NCBI RefSeq assembly: GCF_040939455.1
Contig: NC_134120.1
Span: 59,067,501-59,131,500 of the forward strand
Reading direction: 5' to 3'
Source: Microcebus murinus
Taxonomy: Eukaryota; Chordata; Mammalia; Primates; Cheirogaleidae
Length of the DNA: 64,000 bases
A model generated the notes under the pieces. That model saw only the letters and a list, made by a program, of their open reading frames with translations. It did no database searches and was not told the DNA's origin. This document shows, piece after piece, positions 31,826 through 48,000 of the stretch. The position numbers were made by a program, and so were the translations under genes. How positions within the stretch are numbered: the first letter of the stretch is position 1; every line of letters starts with the position of its first letter.

Positions 31826-34049
31826 TGCTATGGTTTCCACGGGCACTTTATGTCCAAAGTCAAGTATGCAGGGACAATGGCCAGAGCGTGCTGGGAACAG
31901 CCCTTGGGTCAACAGTGTCCACAGGGCAGAGGCTGAGAGCCGTAGCACTGCAGTCACAGAGGCACATTTCTGATGGCCAGGCCTGCATTACAGCAGGAAT
32001 GTACAGCATTGTCTCCTGGCAATCAGCAGGCTTGCATCATATATCACCAAATAAAGACCAAGTGGTTAACTGTTAGAAAGTGCCAGCACTTGGGCCTAGA
32101 AGGAAGGGAGCTGGCATCTGCTGGGCACCCCTGACTCTGGCCACTGTGCAGAGCCTAGGTGTCCTAGACCCCAAGGTCTGGAGCGCATGTCCAAGAACTA
32201 CAGGGAGGAAGCAGGGTCACAGGAGGACAGTGGTCAGCAGAACCGGCCACATAATTCCCAGAGCACTGGGCAAAACAAAAATGCAAGGTTCCTTGTTCAA
32301 AAAGTGATTAAAAGTCCCAAGGCGGTGATGGCAGAGCGTTAAAGTGAGTGTTGGCCCTGCCTGACAGGTAGCAAGTCTGAGAAGCCAGCCCTGGTCAGCA
32401 GCGAGGAAACGGGACCAGTAAAGGCCCATGGGGCCCACGGGACTGGCAAAGGCCCACCGCCCAACCTGGGGATCCACAGCCAGGCACATCCAGAGGTGTC
32501 CTGAAATGACAACAGTGACAGTAAGTGGCCTCGATGACCATCCCTCAAACATCTCTGAGAAGCAAGCGCCGCTCCAGGGAAGAGGACCGTGTGGCCCGGC
32601 TTCTCCGGCGGCTGCACTCAGCCTTTCTCTGCACGGGCGGTCCAGCACTGGCAGCGTGCCACGCCCTCCGAGCAGCTGGCGATGCCACCGCAAACAGCAG
32701 GTCCTCCCTCGGCCCTCGTGCTGAGTGGCCCGGACACGCCCTCACTCACCCTCGCTGGCCCCAGGGTCCGCATCTATGCAGCGGAGCCCCAGGTCTCAGT
32801 GCTCAGAAGGCCCCCTGTGTCCCTCGGCCGGCCTTCAGGTGGGCTCTGAGGGGATGGCGGGTCTCGGAGAGCGCTGCACGGGCCGGGGCGGCCCTGGGCT
32901 CTGGGCCTGCTCCCAATGCCCTGCAAGGAGTCTGAAGGCCTGGCTCCCCTGTGGCTCTGCAGCTTCCTGGCTGCGCTGCCACTGGCTCCTCGGTTCCTCA
33001 CCTGCACTGTGCGCACAGCAGCAGCAGCCAACCCCATGGGTCATCACAAGAACCCCAGGAGGTGATGTCCCTGCAGTGACCAGTGGATATGGTCACAGGT
33101 AAGAGCCCAACAAGCACTGCACGTCCCCTCCTCTCCCTGCCACTCCCGTCACCGCTGGGACAGTGGCACTCCCTCGCCTTGGTTTCTCGCCGGCGCCCAG
33201 CGCTGCTGTGTAGGCCAGGCAGTGTGATGCCCAGCACCCACCCTCGGCCAGTGTGCCTGTCCCTGAGCCACTCGGCTCCACGGGCGGAGAAGGACCCTCC
33301 ACAGCCCGGCTACAGAACACAGGCTCTCGTGCAACTAACACCAACAGAGCCGGAAAGGAGACCAGATGCGCCGGGGCAGAGCTGCTGTCGGACGCGACAA
33401 GAGCCGATGTCCAGGGCAGATGACGGGCTGACCCCAACACACAAGACCCCAGGGGGTAGTGGGCAAAGGCTGATGAGGAGGAGACGCGCGGTGGTCAGAC
33501 ACAGGGAGGATCGCTCCCCTCACCAGTCAGAGCACAGAGCAGCACTGCTGCCCCAGCGAGAGCCTTGTTCACTGGCTCAGCAGTGCTCCCCAAGGGCCAG
33601 AGCTCTGGGCCATCGGGCTGGCTCAGGCCGCTGTCTGCAGGATCAACAGGAACCTATTTGCAGGGATAGACCCCAAGGACAGCTGCCAAGATGTCCCCAA
33701 CCCCAAATTCCAAGAGAGGTTGCACCAGGGGCCAAGAGCATTCTGGCCGCCTCAAGGCCGCTGCTGTGTGCAGAGCACACCTTCTTCCTTCACACACATG
33801 ACCTGTGAGTGCCGCCTCAAACTCACCCCGAATCCACTGGCCCTGCCCCATGGGCTCGGCCACCGCCATCTGTCACTGGGACCCCCCACTCTCTCCACCG
33901 AAAGCCACCCGCAGGCTTCCCCGCTCGAGCACACCATCCCGGCTCACGTCTTGACTGCCCACTCGCAGGACCAGGCCCCTTCCCTCCCTCCGGGCCCAGT
34001 GCCTCCCACTGGCCTGTCGCTCCCTGGGCTCCCGGCACCAGCTCTTCCT
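31826..34049. other. GC-rich intron, nothing certain
   Basis: Possible diverged MIR/L2 scraps (for example 32060-32190) are too weak to delimit. No splice-bounded coding segment is seen. Confidence 0.5.
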
Positions 34050-34370
34050 TCTGTGCCTGGGTCGCACCACGGCAGCTCTGGCCTCAGGGTCCTGCCCGTG
34101 CTGTTCCCTCTGCCAGGAGCACTCTTCCCAGGCTGGGCCTTCCTATCACTCAAGTCTCGGTTCAACCACTGCCCCTGCCCTGGGCCTGCCTCCCCCTGCT
34201 CTCCCGTGTGCTGCCCTTGCACGTGGTTTCACTTTGGTGGGATGGTCCACCTCGGCAAGCATCTGAGTGTCGGGTCTCCTGACTGGACTGAGAGCCCAGG
34301 AGGGCAGACGCCTGCTCTAGCTGGTCCACTGCTGCTTCCCCAGCACAGGGCAGCCCCAGCACGCAGTGAG
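34050..34370 (+). mobile_element. L2 LINE 3' UTR fragment
   Basis: The L2 order is present: 'gctgttccctctgccaggag', 'tcactcaagtctcggttcaa', 'gactgagagcccaggagggc' and 'cttccccagcacagggcagc'. It is an ancient copy. Confidence 0.75.
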
Positions 34371-35479
34371 GATACATGTGGTGGTGGGCAAGGCGCCCTC
34401 TCTGGGCCTCAGCCTCCCATCTGAGAGGCACAGTTGTCATCACTATTATTCCTCCCATGGTTTGGGGAGCAGGTGCTCACTCCCTTCCCCGCCCCTCCCC
34501 ACACAGGCCCAGCTCCTAGGCCACCTGCGACCCACACTGCCAGCCCCCCAGCCAGGTGTGCACCATCCTGCCTGGACACTGGCGTGGCTCCAGCCAGGCT
34601 CCTCCCGGGCCCTCCTGCCAGCTCAGGTGCATCCCAGAGGCTCTGCCCATGCGGCAGCCCACACCCCAGGACCAGGCCCAGGCTGACACGGCCAAGTCAG
34701 CTCTGGGGGACACATCCTGCCTCAGGACACCAGCCCAAGCTCCAAACAAGCGAGACAGGAGGAAGAAACACTGAGCTAGGGAGTGGGAGAGAAGGGTGCG
34801 CCAGACACCAACACTGCCACCTACCTGCGGGACCTTTCCCAGCTCCTCCAGGCCCGAGGGCACAGTGCTGCTCAGCATTGATTTCAAAGAGAAATGGGTC
34901 AAGGAAAATTGGAGACTTTTATAGAAGACAGGTCAGGCTTGGAGCTGGCTGCAGCGCCTGCCGACCTGCAGAGAGTTCTGAGATGGGCCGGGGCTGTGAT
35001 TGGAGGCGTCTGGGAGGCACAAATCAGCAGGGTTAGGACCTTGGGCCCAAACGTGGCTTCTGAGCCAGTCCTGAATTCCCTGCTTCTGGGGAATAGCTTT
35101 GTGTCCCCTTCAGATGTCCCTTGAGCTGTCTCTGCAGCCCCCTGGTGACAGACACCTTCAGCCCTGATGCTGTGCTGGCACCTCACTGGCAGCCCCAGCA
35201 TCCTGTACCCAAGAGGCCTCTGTCCAGGACCCGCCTGGACGCTGCCCCTTGACCCCCAGCATGCCGAAGCCCATGGCTCTTCCACAGCTGTCTGCAGGGC
35301 TCCCAGGGCTTGGAGGGAGCCTCGCCCGCACCAAGCAGGCCCCACCGCTCCCGCCCCGGCAGGGGCTCCCGTGCCCAAGGCACACACGTCCCAGACACGC
35401 AGGGCTGCCCCTGGAGACACGGCCTGGCTCCCAGGAAGCTGCCTGTGCTGTGTTGGGGATGCCGAGCCATGGCCACTAA
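34371..35479. other. GC-rich intron, nothing recognised
   Basis: No repeat family or exon is recognised. Confidence 0.5.
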
Positions 35480-36445
35480 TAAAATGCCAGATGCGCCTCG
35501 AGCAGACGCGGCTTCGGTGCTGAGCCGGGCCACCTGCGAGCGCGCTGAGGGGCCTGCGGGCCACCAGGAAGGCTCTCCCGGACATCTGCAACACAGACCC
35601 CAGGTAAGCGCGGCCGGCATCCGCTCACTGCGCCTGCGCGAGCACGGCAGAGTAGGGCAGGGCGAGAGGCCCAGCCCGGAACCGCGAGGGCGCGTCCGGA
35701 GCCAGAGCAGGCCTCTCTCGCGGGGGGGGGCGTTCTCGCGGCTCTGCAGCCCGCGGCGAACCTGCGTGGAGATGGGAGGCGGGAGGTGCCCAGGGCCCCA
35801 GGCAGCCAGCGCAGCCCAGGTGGGCAGAGCCAGGCGCTTTGACGCCTGCACAACTGCCCCCGCCCGCCCGCCCGCCCTGCTGGGAGCAGCCGCCCAGGCA
35901 GCCCTTAGGCGGCCCTTCCGAGAGCACGGACCTGTGGGGACTGTCCCTGGTGCCTGCGTTGGGGCCACAGCCGAGCGTGGCTGCGGCCGCCATCCTCTGG
36001 GTCACCGGCCCTGTCTGTCGCCTGCTCACACTGCTCCACCGCAGACCAGGTCCCTGCGGGCGGCACTGCCTGGTCAGCCCCACTCCCGAGCCAGCTCGCG
36101 GCGTCACGCCGAGCGCCAGTCACGGACGGCGAGCAGGACGCGCCGGCACGTTTCCCTGGGCCGCGATGTGGGCCCCCGCGGCTGGGGTGGGGCAGCCGGC
36201 CGGGCGGAGCCCCGAGCGCCCTGCGCGCCCGCCTCGGCAGCTCGTTCCCAGCACCGCGCCCACCCTTCCGGCCTGGGCCGCGTCACCGCTCACTCCCGCA
36301 TGGCCGCCAGCGTCGCGACCCAGCACACGGACAGGAGCCCGCGGCTCCGCCACGGCTGCACTCAGCGTGGAAACAGCCTCCCGGAGCCGCCTCGGCTTCC
36401 CGCCCAGGGCTCCCCGCTCCCTCTGGCGTGGCTGCGGGCACCGCG
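35480..36445. promoter_or_regulatory. CpG-dense block (candidate CpG island)
   Basis: CpG dinucleotides become conspicuously dense here (for example 35600-35720 and 36060-36330) compared with the flanking intron, where they are depleted. A plus-strand donor-like 'cagGTAAGC' occurs at about 35602-35610. No TATA box or known first exon is recognised. A 465-codon open frame crosses the block but has no domain and is explained by high GC. It could be an intragenic promoter, or a composition effect of the minisatellite next to it. Confidence 0.55.
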
Positions 36446-38015
36446 GCGGCGCGGGACGAGGGCTGAGGGCCGGGCGGCTCTAACCACCAAGTGCGGTGCT
36501 GTGAGGCGGCGCGGGAGGAGGGCTGAGGGCCTAGAGGCTCTAACCACCAAGTGCGGTGCTGTGAGGCGGCGCGGGAGGAGGGCTGAGGGCCGGGCGGCTC
36601 TAACCGCCAAGTGCGGTGCTGTGAGGCGGCGCGGGAGGAGGGCTGAGGGCCTAGAGGCTCTAACCACCAAGTGCGGGTGCTGTGAGGCTGCGCGGGAGGA
36701 GGGCTGAGGGCCGGGCGGCTCTAACCACCAAGTGCGGGTGCTGTGAGGCGGCGCGGGAGGAGGGCTGAGGGCCGAGAGGCTCTAACCACCAAGTGCGGGT
36801 GCTGTGAGGCGGCGCGGGAGGAGGGCTGAGGGCCTAGAGGCTCTAACCACCAAGTGCGGGTGCTGTGAGGCGGCGCGGGAGGAGGGCTGAGGGCCTAGAG
36901 GCTCTAACCACCAAGTGCGGGTGCTGTGAGGCGGCGCGGGAGGAGGGCTGAGGGCCTAGAGGCTCTAACCACCAAGTGCGGTGCTGTGAGGCGGCGCGGG
37001 AGGAGGGCTGAGGGCCGGGCGGCTCTAACCACCAAGTGCGGGTGCTGTGAGGCGGCGCGGGAGGAGGGCTGAGGGCCTAGAGGCTCTAACCGCCAAGTGC
37101 GGGTGCTGTGAGGCGGCGCGGGAGGAGGGCTGAGGGCCGGGCGGGCGGCTCTAACCACCAAGTGCGGTGCTGTGAGGAGGCGCGGGAGGAGGGCTGAGGG
37201 CCTAGAGGCTCTAACCACCAAGTGCGGGTGCTGTGAGGAGGCGCGGGAGGAGGGCTGAGGGCCTAGAGGCTCTAACCACCAAGTGCGGTGCTGTGAGGCG
37301 GCGCGGGAGGAGGGCTGAGGGCCTAGAGGCTCTAACCACCAAGTGCGGTGCTGTGAGGCGGCGCGGGAGGAGGGCTGAGGGCCTAGAGGCTCTAACCGCC
37401 AAGTGCGGGTGCTGTGAGGAGGCGCGGGAGGAGGGCTGAGGGCCTAGAGGCTCTAACCGCCAAGTGCGGGTGCTGTGAGGCTGCGCGGGAGGAGGGCTGA
37501 GGGCCGGGCGGGCGGCTCTAACCACCAAGTGCGGTGCTGTGAGGAGGCGCGGGAGGAGGGCTGAGGGCCTAGAGGCTCTAACCGCCAAGTGCGGTGCTGT
37601 GAGGCGGCGCGGGAGGAGGGCTGAGGGCCTAGAGGCTCTAACCGCCAAGTGCGGTGCTGTGAGGCGGCGCGGGAGGAGGGCTGAGGGCCTAGAGGCTCTA
37701 ACCGCCAAGTGCGGTGCTGTGAGGCGGCGCGGGAGGAGGGCTGAGGGCCTAGAGGCTCTAACCGCCAAGTGCGGTGCTGTGAGGCGGCGCGGGAGGAGGG
37801 CTGAGGGCCTAGAGGCTCTAACCGCCAAGTGCAGTGCTGTGAGGCGGCGCGGGAGGAGGGCTGAGGGCCTAGAGGCTCTAACCACCAAGTGCGGTGCTGT
37901 GAGGCGGCGCGGGAGGAGGGCTGAGGGCCTAGAGGCTCTAACCGCCAAGTGCGGGTGCTGTGAGGCGGCGCGGGAGGAGGGCTGAGGGCCGGGCGGCTCT
38001 AACCACCAAGTGCGC
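36446..38015. repeat. GC-rich 60-bp minisatellite, 26 copies
   Basis: The unit runs 'gcgggaggagggctgagggc', then ctagaggctc or cgggcggctc, then 'taaccaccaagtgcggtgct', then gtgaggcggc. I count 26 occurrences of ctctaacc. Units are 60 bp with gtgcggtgct, 61 with gtgcgggtgct and about 64 where gggcgggcggc is expanded. Four successive units from 37561 to 37800 are identical and the two after them differ by one base each. Seven copies with the cgggcgg variant carry four closely spaced GGG runs on the plus strand. Because 60 is a multiple of three, long repetitive frames are open on both strands; they are not taken as genes. Confidence 0.97.
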
Positions 38016-39740
38016 GGTGCCGTCCCGGCAGCCACAGGAAGCCAGTACAGGCGTTCACAGATACTTGGCAGAAAGGCTCCCTGACCTGGCTTTCAGCAAA
38101 TTTTCCCCCCATAACCTGGCCCCCACCACCCGCCGGACCTCAGCTTGGCTGGGCCCTCTCCCCCACGCCTCACCCTGGCCGCGCCACTGTCACAGGGCCG
38201 GGTGATCTGCCTGCCACGGGGTAGACCTGCGCCCACTTCCCAGGCCTGTGGCCTGATGGGACAGGGCTCCACTCTCCCCCTGCCATGGCTCCAGACCCTC
38301 CCACAGCAGCAACCAGAGTGGGGGAAAGCACAGAACTCTGCCGGCCCTCCCCCAACCCTCCGGCCCACTCCTGCCTGTAGGACTCTCAGCCCCACCGAGG
38401 CCGGCGTGGACTCTGCCTCCGGCCCGGCCCTGCACGCCCCCCCAGGCCTCCCTGCAGCTTGCAGAACTTCCCTGTGGTCTGGCCTGGTGGGGAGGGCTGG
38501 CTGTGGGCTGCCAGGTGAAGACCTTGAGACCAGCCCCGTGGAGGAGCCACCCAGGTGGTCCCGGTCCCCCAGCAGGCTTTCCCTGGCTCTGGAGGTGGCG
38601 TGCCTCTGCCTGGCGGGGAGGACACCGCAGCAGACAGCAGCGGGCAGTGGCTTGGCACTGGCTGCCTTCGAGGAGGTGGTGGCCAAGGTCATGGCACAGA
38701 GCTGTCTCACTTCTCTCCCTTCAGCCCTGCGGGGTGTGTGGGCGCAGTTGCCCCATGGCTGTTCCCCAGGACAGGAACCACCTGCCCCTCCTCCATCCCA
38801 AGGCCAGGCCTGGGGATGCCCAGGAGGGCAGCTCCAAAGGGAGGCAGAGGACGTGTCCGCCTCCGCAGAAAGCACAGCTGCCCAAATGCGGCAGTGTTTG
38901 TTTGGTCCATATGGTGTTTTTTAAATTTGAAGCCACATTTTAAAGTCAGGATTCACATAAAATTATGATATCTGGGTTCTCTTGTTAGCAGGATGATCCG
39001 CTGGCCCAGACCCACACTGCCGCCAGGTCAAGGTCGAGGGAGCCTAGGAGGAGCTAGCCCTTCGCAGGGGGTCTCCAGTCTGGCCTGTGCCCATGGCAAG
39101 GCCAGGGCTGGATCCCCCAGGCTGCTGCCTTCCCGCTGCTCTGCTCTTTTTAGCAGAGATGTATTCTCTGTTGTCTATGCTTATATTAAAAGGAGGGAAA
39201 TGAAAGCCAGGCCAAGGGTGGGTGCAATTAGTGTTTTCCTCTGCTGCTATCGTCACTGGCACTGCCTGCAGAGCCCTCCAGGGCTCTGAGTTTGCAGCTC
39301 TTGCCTTGGGATGGCAGGGTGTTCTGCAAACAGCACTCTGTGTCTAAGAGATCACATGACTGGGATCTTTCCCACCCTGTGGAGACTTTTGCAAAATCCC
39401 AAGCTCAGCCCCTCGCAGGCTGCTGAGGCAGCCAGGCCCCAGGCAGCAACAGCAAGACCAACTTCTCAGCGCACGTGGGCTTAGGGTCTGTGCAGCCGCA
39501 GCACGACCCACCTCTCCTGGCCTCACGGTGGGAGGGACTGCCTGGCTGCGACTGGCACTCAGGCGGGCACAGGAAGCACTCTGCTTACTGCCAGCCAGAG
39601 GGTGCAGAGGGGGAGGCAGGAGGGCCAAGGGCCTGCCTGGGCTGCGCCTGGGCTCTGCCCTGAGACACGCACTGCTCCCCACACGCTGCCCTTTCCACCC
39701 TCCACCGCTCGGCCAGCCTGCTCGGGCTGCTCACCTCCTG
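38016..39740. other. GC-rich intron with one AT-rich repeat-like block
   Basis: Apart from the block at 38915-38986 nothing is recognised. Frames open on both strands overlap. Confidence 0.5.
38915..38986 (+). repeat. Unnamed dispersed repeat, copy B
   Basis: 'ggattcacataaaattatga' followed by 'tatctgggttctcttg' aligns with the core of copy A at 29885-29952. Confidence 0.5.
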
Positions 39741-40196
39741 TGGCTGGCAGAACGGTGGCCCCCGAACACACCAGGTCCTGATCCCTGGAGCTTGTGGCCA
39801 ATACCTTATGTGGCAAAAAAGGGCTTTGTAGGTGTGCTCAGGTTAAGAATCTTGCGATGGGAAGACTGTCCTGGATTACCGGGCTGATGCTGAGTGCAAT
39901 CGCAGGCACCCTGACAAGAGGGAGGCACATAGGTGGAAAAGGAGGAAGAAGCTGCGTGACCAGAGAGGCAGAGACTTTAGTGATGCAGCCACAGGCCAGG
40001 GAGTGCTGGCAGCCAGCGGGAGCGGGGAGAGGCCAGGAGCAGAGCCTCCCCTGCAGCCTGCAGAGGCTGCGTGGCCAAGACACCCTGATCTCCGCTCAGT
40101 GAGACTGACTTCAGCCATCTGCCCTCAGAGCTGTGAGAGAATACATTTCTATCGTTTAAAGACCCCGGCTGGTGGTGACATGTCACGGCAACCTGA
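39741..40196 (+). mobile_element. MLT1-type (MaLR) LTR, diverged
   Basis: This has the same order as the LTR at 9051: 'tggctggcagaacggtggcc', 'accttatgtggcaaaaaagg', 'gaagactgtcctggattacc', then 'tctatcgtttaaagaccccg'. It is more diverged and its internal part is rearranged. No viral genes. Confidence 0.75.
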
Positions 40197-44953
<4,757 letters not shown>

Positions 44954-45044
44954 TTTTTAAAAGCTCAAATTTGTTGCTCAGACTTAAGAATCAGGAGATT
45001 TCACATGAATGACCAGATTTCCAGATTCTCTAGCAAAATCAAAA
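44954..45044 (+). repeat. Unnamed dispersed repeat, copy C
   Basis: 'gagatttcacatgaatgacc' and 'agatttccagattctct' resemble the cores of copies A and B, less well than those resemble each other. Confidence 0.4.
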
Positions 45045-48000
45045 AGCTGGCATTTCTGGCACCCACTGACACTCCAGCTCAGCCAGCACTGGCCCGGGTC
45101 CCCATGCCGGCAGCGCCATGCCCTCCGTCCAGCAGGCAGCCCCTGGCATCCCTGTCCAGATGTACAGAAACCGCACGCCTCCAGGGTAACCACAATGGCC
45201 TCTGCCACACCATTGTCCTGGCTGTGGGGAGGGACAGAGTGGCTGTACGGGCTGCCCTCCTTCCCCCGGCCCCCTCCGGTGCTCTGTGGACACCGGCCTG
45301 CTGCCGACTGGAAGCCCCCAAGGCCCTACCTAAATGCAGGCAGCAGCACCATGGGGCTGCTGGGAGCTGCCATCTGCGTCGAGTCTAGCGAGGGACGCTG
45401 CAGAGGTGGCCACACGCCCAGCACGCTCGGCCAGGGCCCTTGGGAAGCAGTGTGCCAGCGGGTGACTCGGACCCCTCCCCAGAAGGGTCAGAGCCAGTAA
45501 TGAATAGAGGCTGCTGGACACACAGGGTCAAGGACCACAGAGCACAGCAGCGGGCCCAGACTGGGGAAGGAGGGAGTTGCTGACAGGCAGTGATGTCCCC
45601 GCAGAACCTACCCAAACCCTTCGCACTGGCCAGGCAGAGCCGGAGAGAGGACAGTGCTCCAGACAGAGGGGCTGCACGTGCAAAGGCCCAGGGGCAGCCG
45701 TGGGTGACGGGAGAGCTGGCAGGTTGGTGGGGGAACATCACACAGAGGAGGCATCCTCGGGAGGACTGTGGGCCGCCTGGGGGCTTCTGGGCAGGGCGCG
45801 CCTTGACTCAGTTCCTGTTTAGGGCTCTGTGGCTGCTGCAGGGAGAATGCACTGGGAGAACCAAGGCGTGTCTGGGGCACACGGGAAGAGGCAATGGGAG
45901 CGTGAGGGGGGGACAAGCGGCAAACGCGAGGAAGCCGACAGAACCTGGGGGTGGACCTGGTTCCGGCAGAAGGGAATGGGGGCCCAGGAGGGCTTCCGGG
46001 GCTGTGGCGGCTGGGAAACAGGCCCCCGGAGGTGCTCAGGCCCATGCGGCAGCGTACGTGGTGTGACCACGTGAGGCGCTGCAGCCCAGAGGCTGTCCCG
46101 GACTGTCCTGGACTCCCGGGGCCTCGGGGCAGTCGCTGCCACCTCCCTGTGAGCGAGCAGAGGGTGAGACGCACAGAGAACCGCAAGCAGAGCAAAGGTG
46201 GAGAGAAGCCGGCAGGGCCGGCAGGCTCCCCACTGCACTGCAGCGGGCAGGCGGCCACTGACGCCTCGAGTCCGGCCGGTCATGCCGAGTGTGGGCTCTG
46301 GCCACCAGAAGTGCGAGAGAATACATTCCTACATTCTGAGTCATTTGCTACACGCAGCAGCGGCAGGAAACTAATCAGGGTCCTGGCGGGTGGGCGGCTG
46401 GTGAGGGGCATCCTCTGAGGGGCACAGGAAGAAGGCTAAGGCCAGCAAGACGTGTGGGTTTGTGGCATCCGGGCTTCCTAGGAGGTGGCCTGGGGTGGGG
46501 GTTGGGGCAGCAGGAGCCAGAGCCACTGGGTGGGAATGAGGTCAGCAGGGCTGTGGGCAGGAGGCTGGGGGACCCGCAGGCCCCACACTCTGACTCACCC
46601 CTGGGTCTCAGGGCCCAGCCAGGCCTGGCAGGGAGTCAGCAGATGCTTGTGGGATGAGGGAACGGATGACCCCAAAGCACTGGGCCGTGTCCTCTGAGAG
46701 ACACAGAGGGGCAGGCCAGGGGAGACTGTCCCCACTGCAGGCATGCGGTGCGTGCTTGCAGCCACTGCTGCCCTATGTGTGGTGCAGGGCAAGCTGCTTT
46801 ACCATCACACTAAGACTCTTCCAAGGAAGGGCAGGCAAGCTGTCCTGGAGTCTGGCCTCTAGGATGCCGGCACCCTTCTGTCTGGCCAGCTGGCCTGGGG
46901 CAAGGTGCTGAGCTCCCTGGGCCTCCACGCCCTCACCTACTGACGGGCCAGCCCTCCCTTCCCCTGCATGGTCACCAGGGAGCGTTGCCACCTGGGACCC
47001 ACCAGAACCAGGGCACATGTTGCCAGGGCTCCTCCACCCAAGTGATGTCATCAAGTCTGTTTGCTTTCCAGATGAGGAAACTAGGCCCAGAGGGGGAGAA
47101 GGCCTGCTGGGATACCCAGGGTCAAGGAATCAGAGCCCAGACCCTTGTGGAAGAGGCCTCTCTCCCAGAGGGACCCCCTGGGCCGGGCCAGGCCTATTGG
47201 GGCAATTAGAGCGGGACACTGGGACAGCAGGACAGCGCAGGGCAGCCCCCTCTTCTGGGGGACCTTGCGCTCCAGGCCAGAAGCCATCCACATCGCAGCC
47301 CAGGGCCCTCCTAGAGGGACCCAGCATGATTGTGAGGCCAGGCCCAGCCTGGGGAGGAGCAGTCCTCGCTGGCCAGAGCAAACCAAGGGACAGCTCGGGG
47401 TCTCCCTGGCCACAGGGCTCAGGTTTCCTGGCTGGCCTGGGCGGGGGGGGGGGGGCGGGTGTCACTGGGCTGACCCACGCACACTGGATCTCACCACGCA
47501 GGGAGCCACAGCTCAAGTGCCCACCAAAGGGCGCCAGAGCACACCGAGCTGAGTCTGAAGCATGAGCCAGTCCGCTCAGGCCTCTTCACACAGCCAGAGA
47601 CGCTCTCGCTTTCCTCACCAGCGTCAGCCCATCCTACTGGCTACCGTGAAACGCACACGCGTGTATCATGTTGATGGACATAGGCAGCACCTGCCCTGGG
47701 ACCAGCGGCCAATCACCCCAAGACCAGGGCTGGTGGCCTCGCGAGACAGCGGGCGGGGCCGTGCCCAAGGAGGGGCTCCTCGCAAAGACTGCGGCTCGCT
47801 TCCGAGCGTTTTAGTATGCGTCCAGAGCGGGCCGTCTACGGCTGCAGAAGAAAACTGACAAGAGAGCGAGGCGCAAAATGTGAGCTGCGCTTTGCTGAGT
47901 CTCTTCCAGGGCTTTGATTTTCATGCTGCCAGTGGCAAACGCATCTTTCACATGCACTTGCTATTAATTAGAATCGGTTTCCTTTCTCCACTAGGCAAGT

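Noticed and set aside
35310..36707. 465-codon open frame on the plus strand
   Set aside because: It spans the CpG-dense block and the start of the minisatellite, is rich in R/P/A/G as GC-rich noise is, has no domain, and frames on the other strand are open through the same DNA.
37211..38035. 274-codon repetitive frame on the minus strand
   Set aside because: Explained entirely by the 60-bp repeat unit being a multiple of three.
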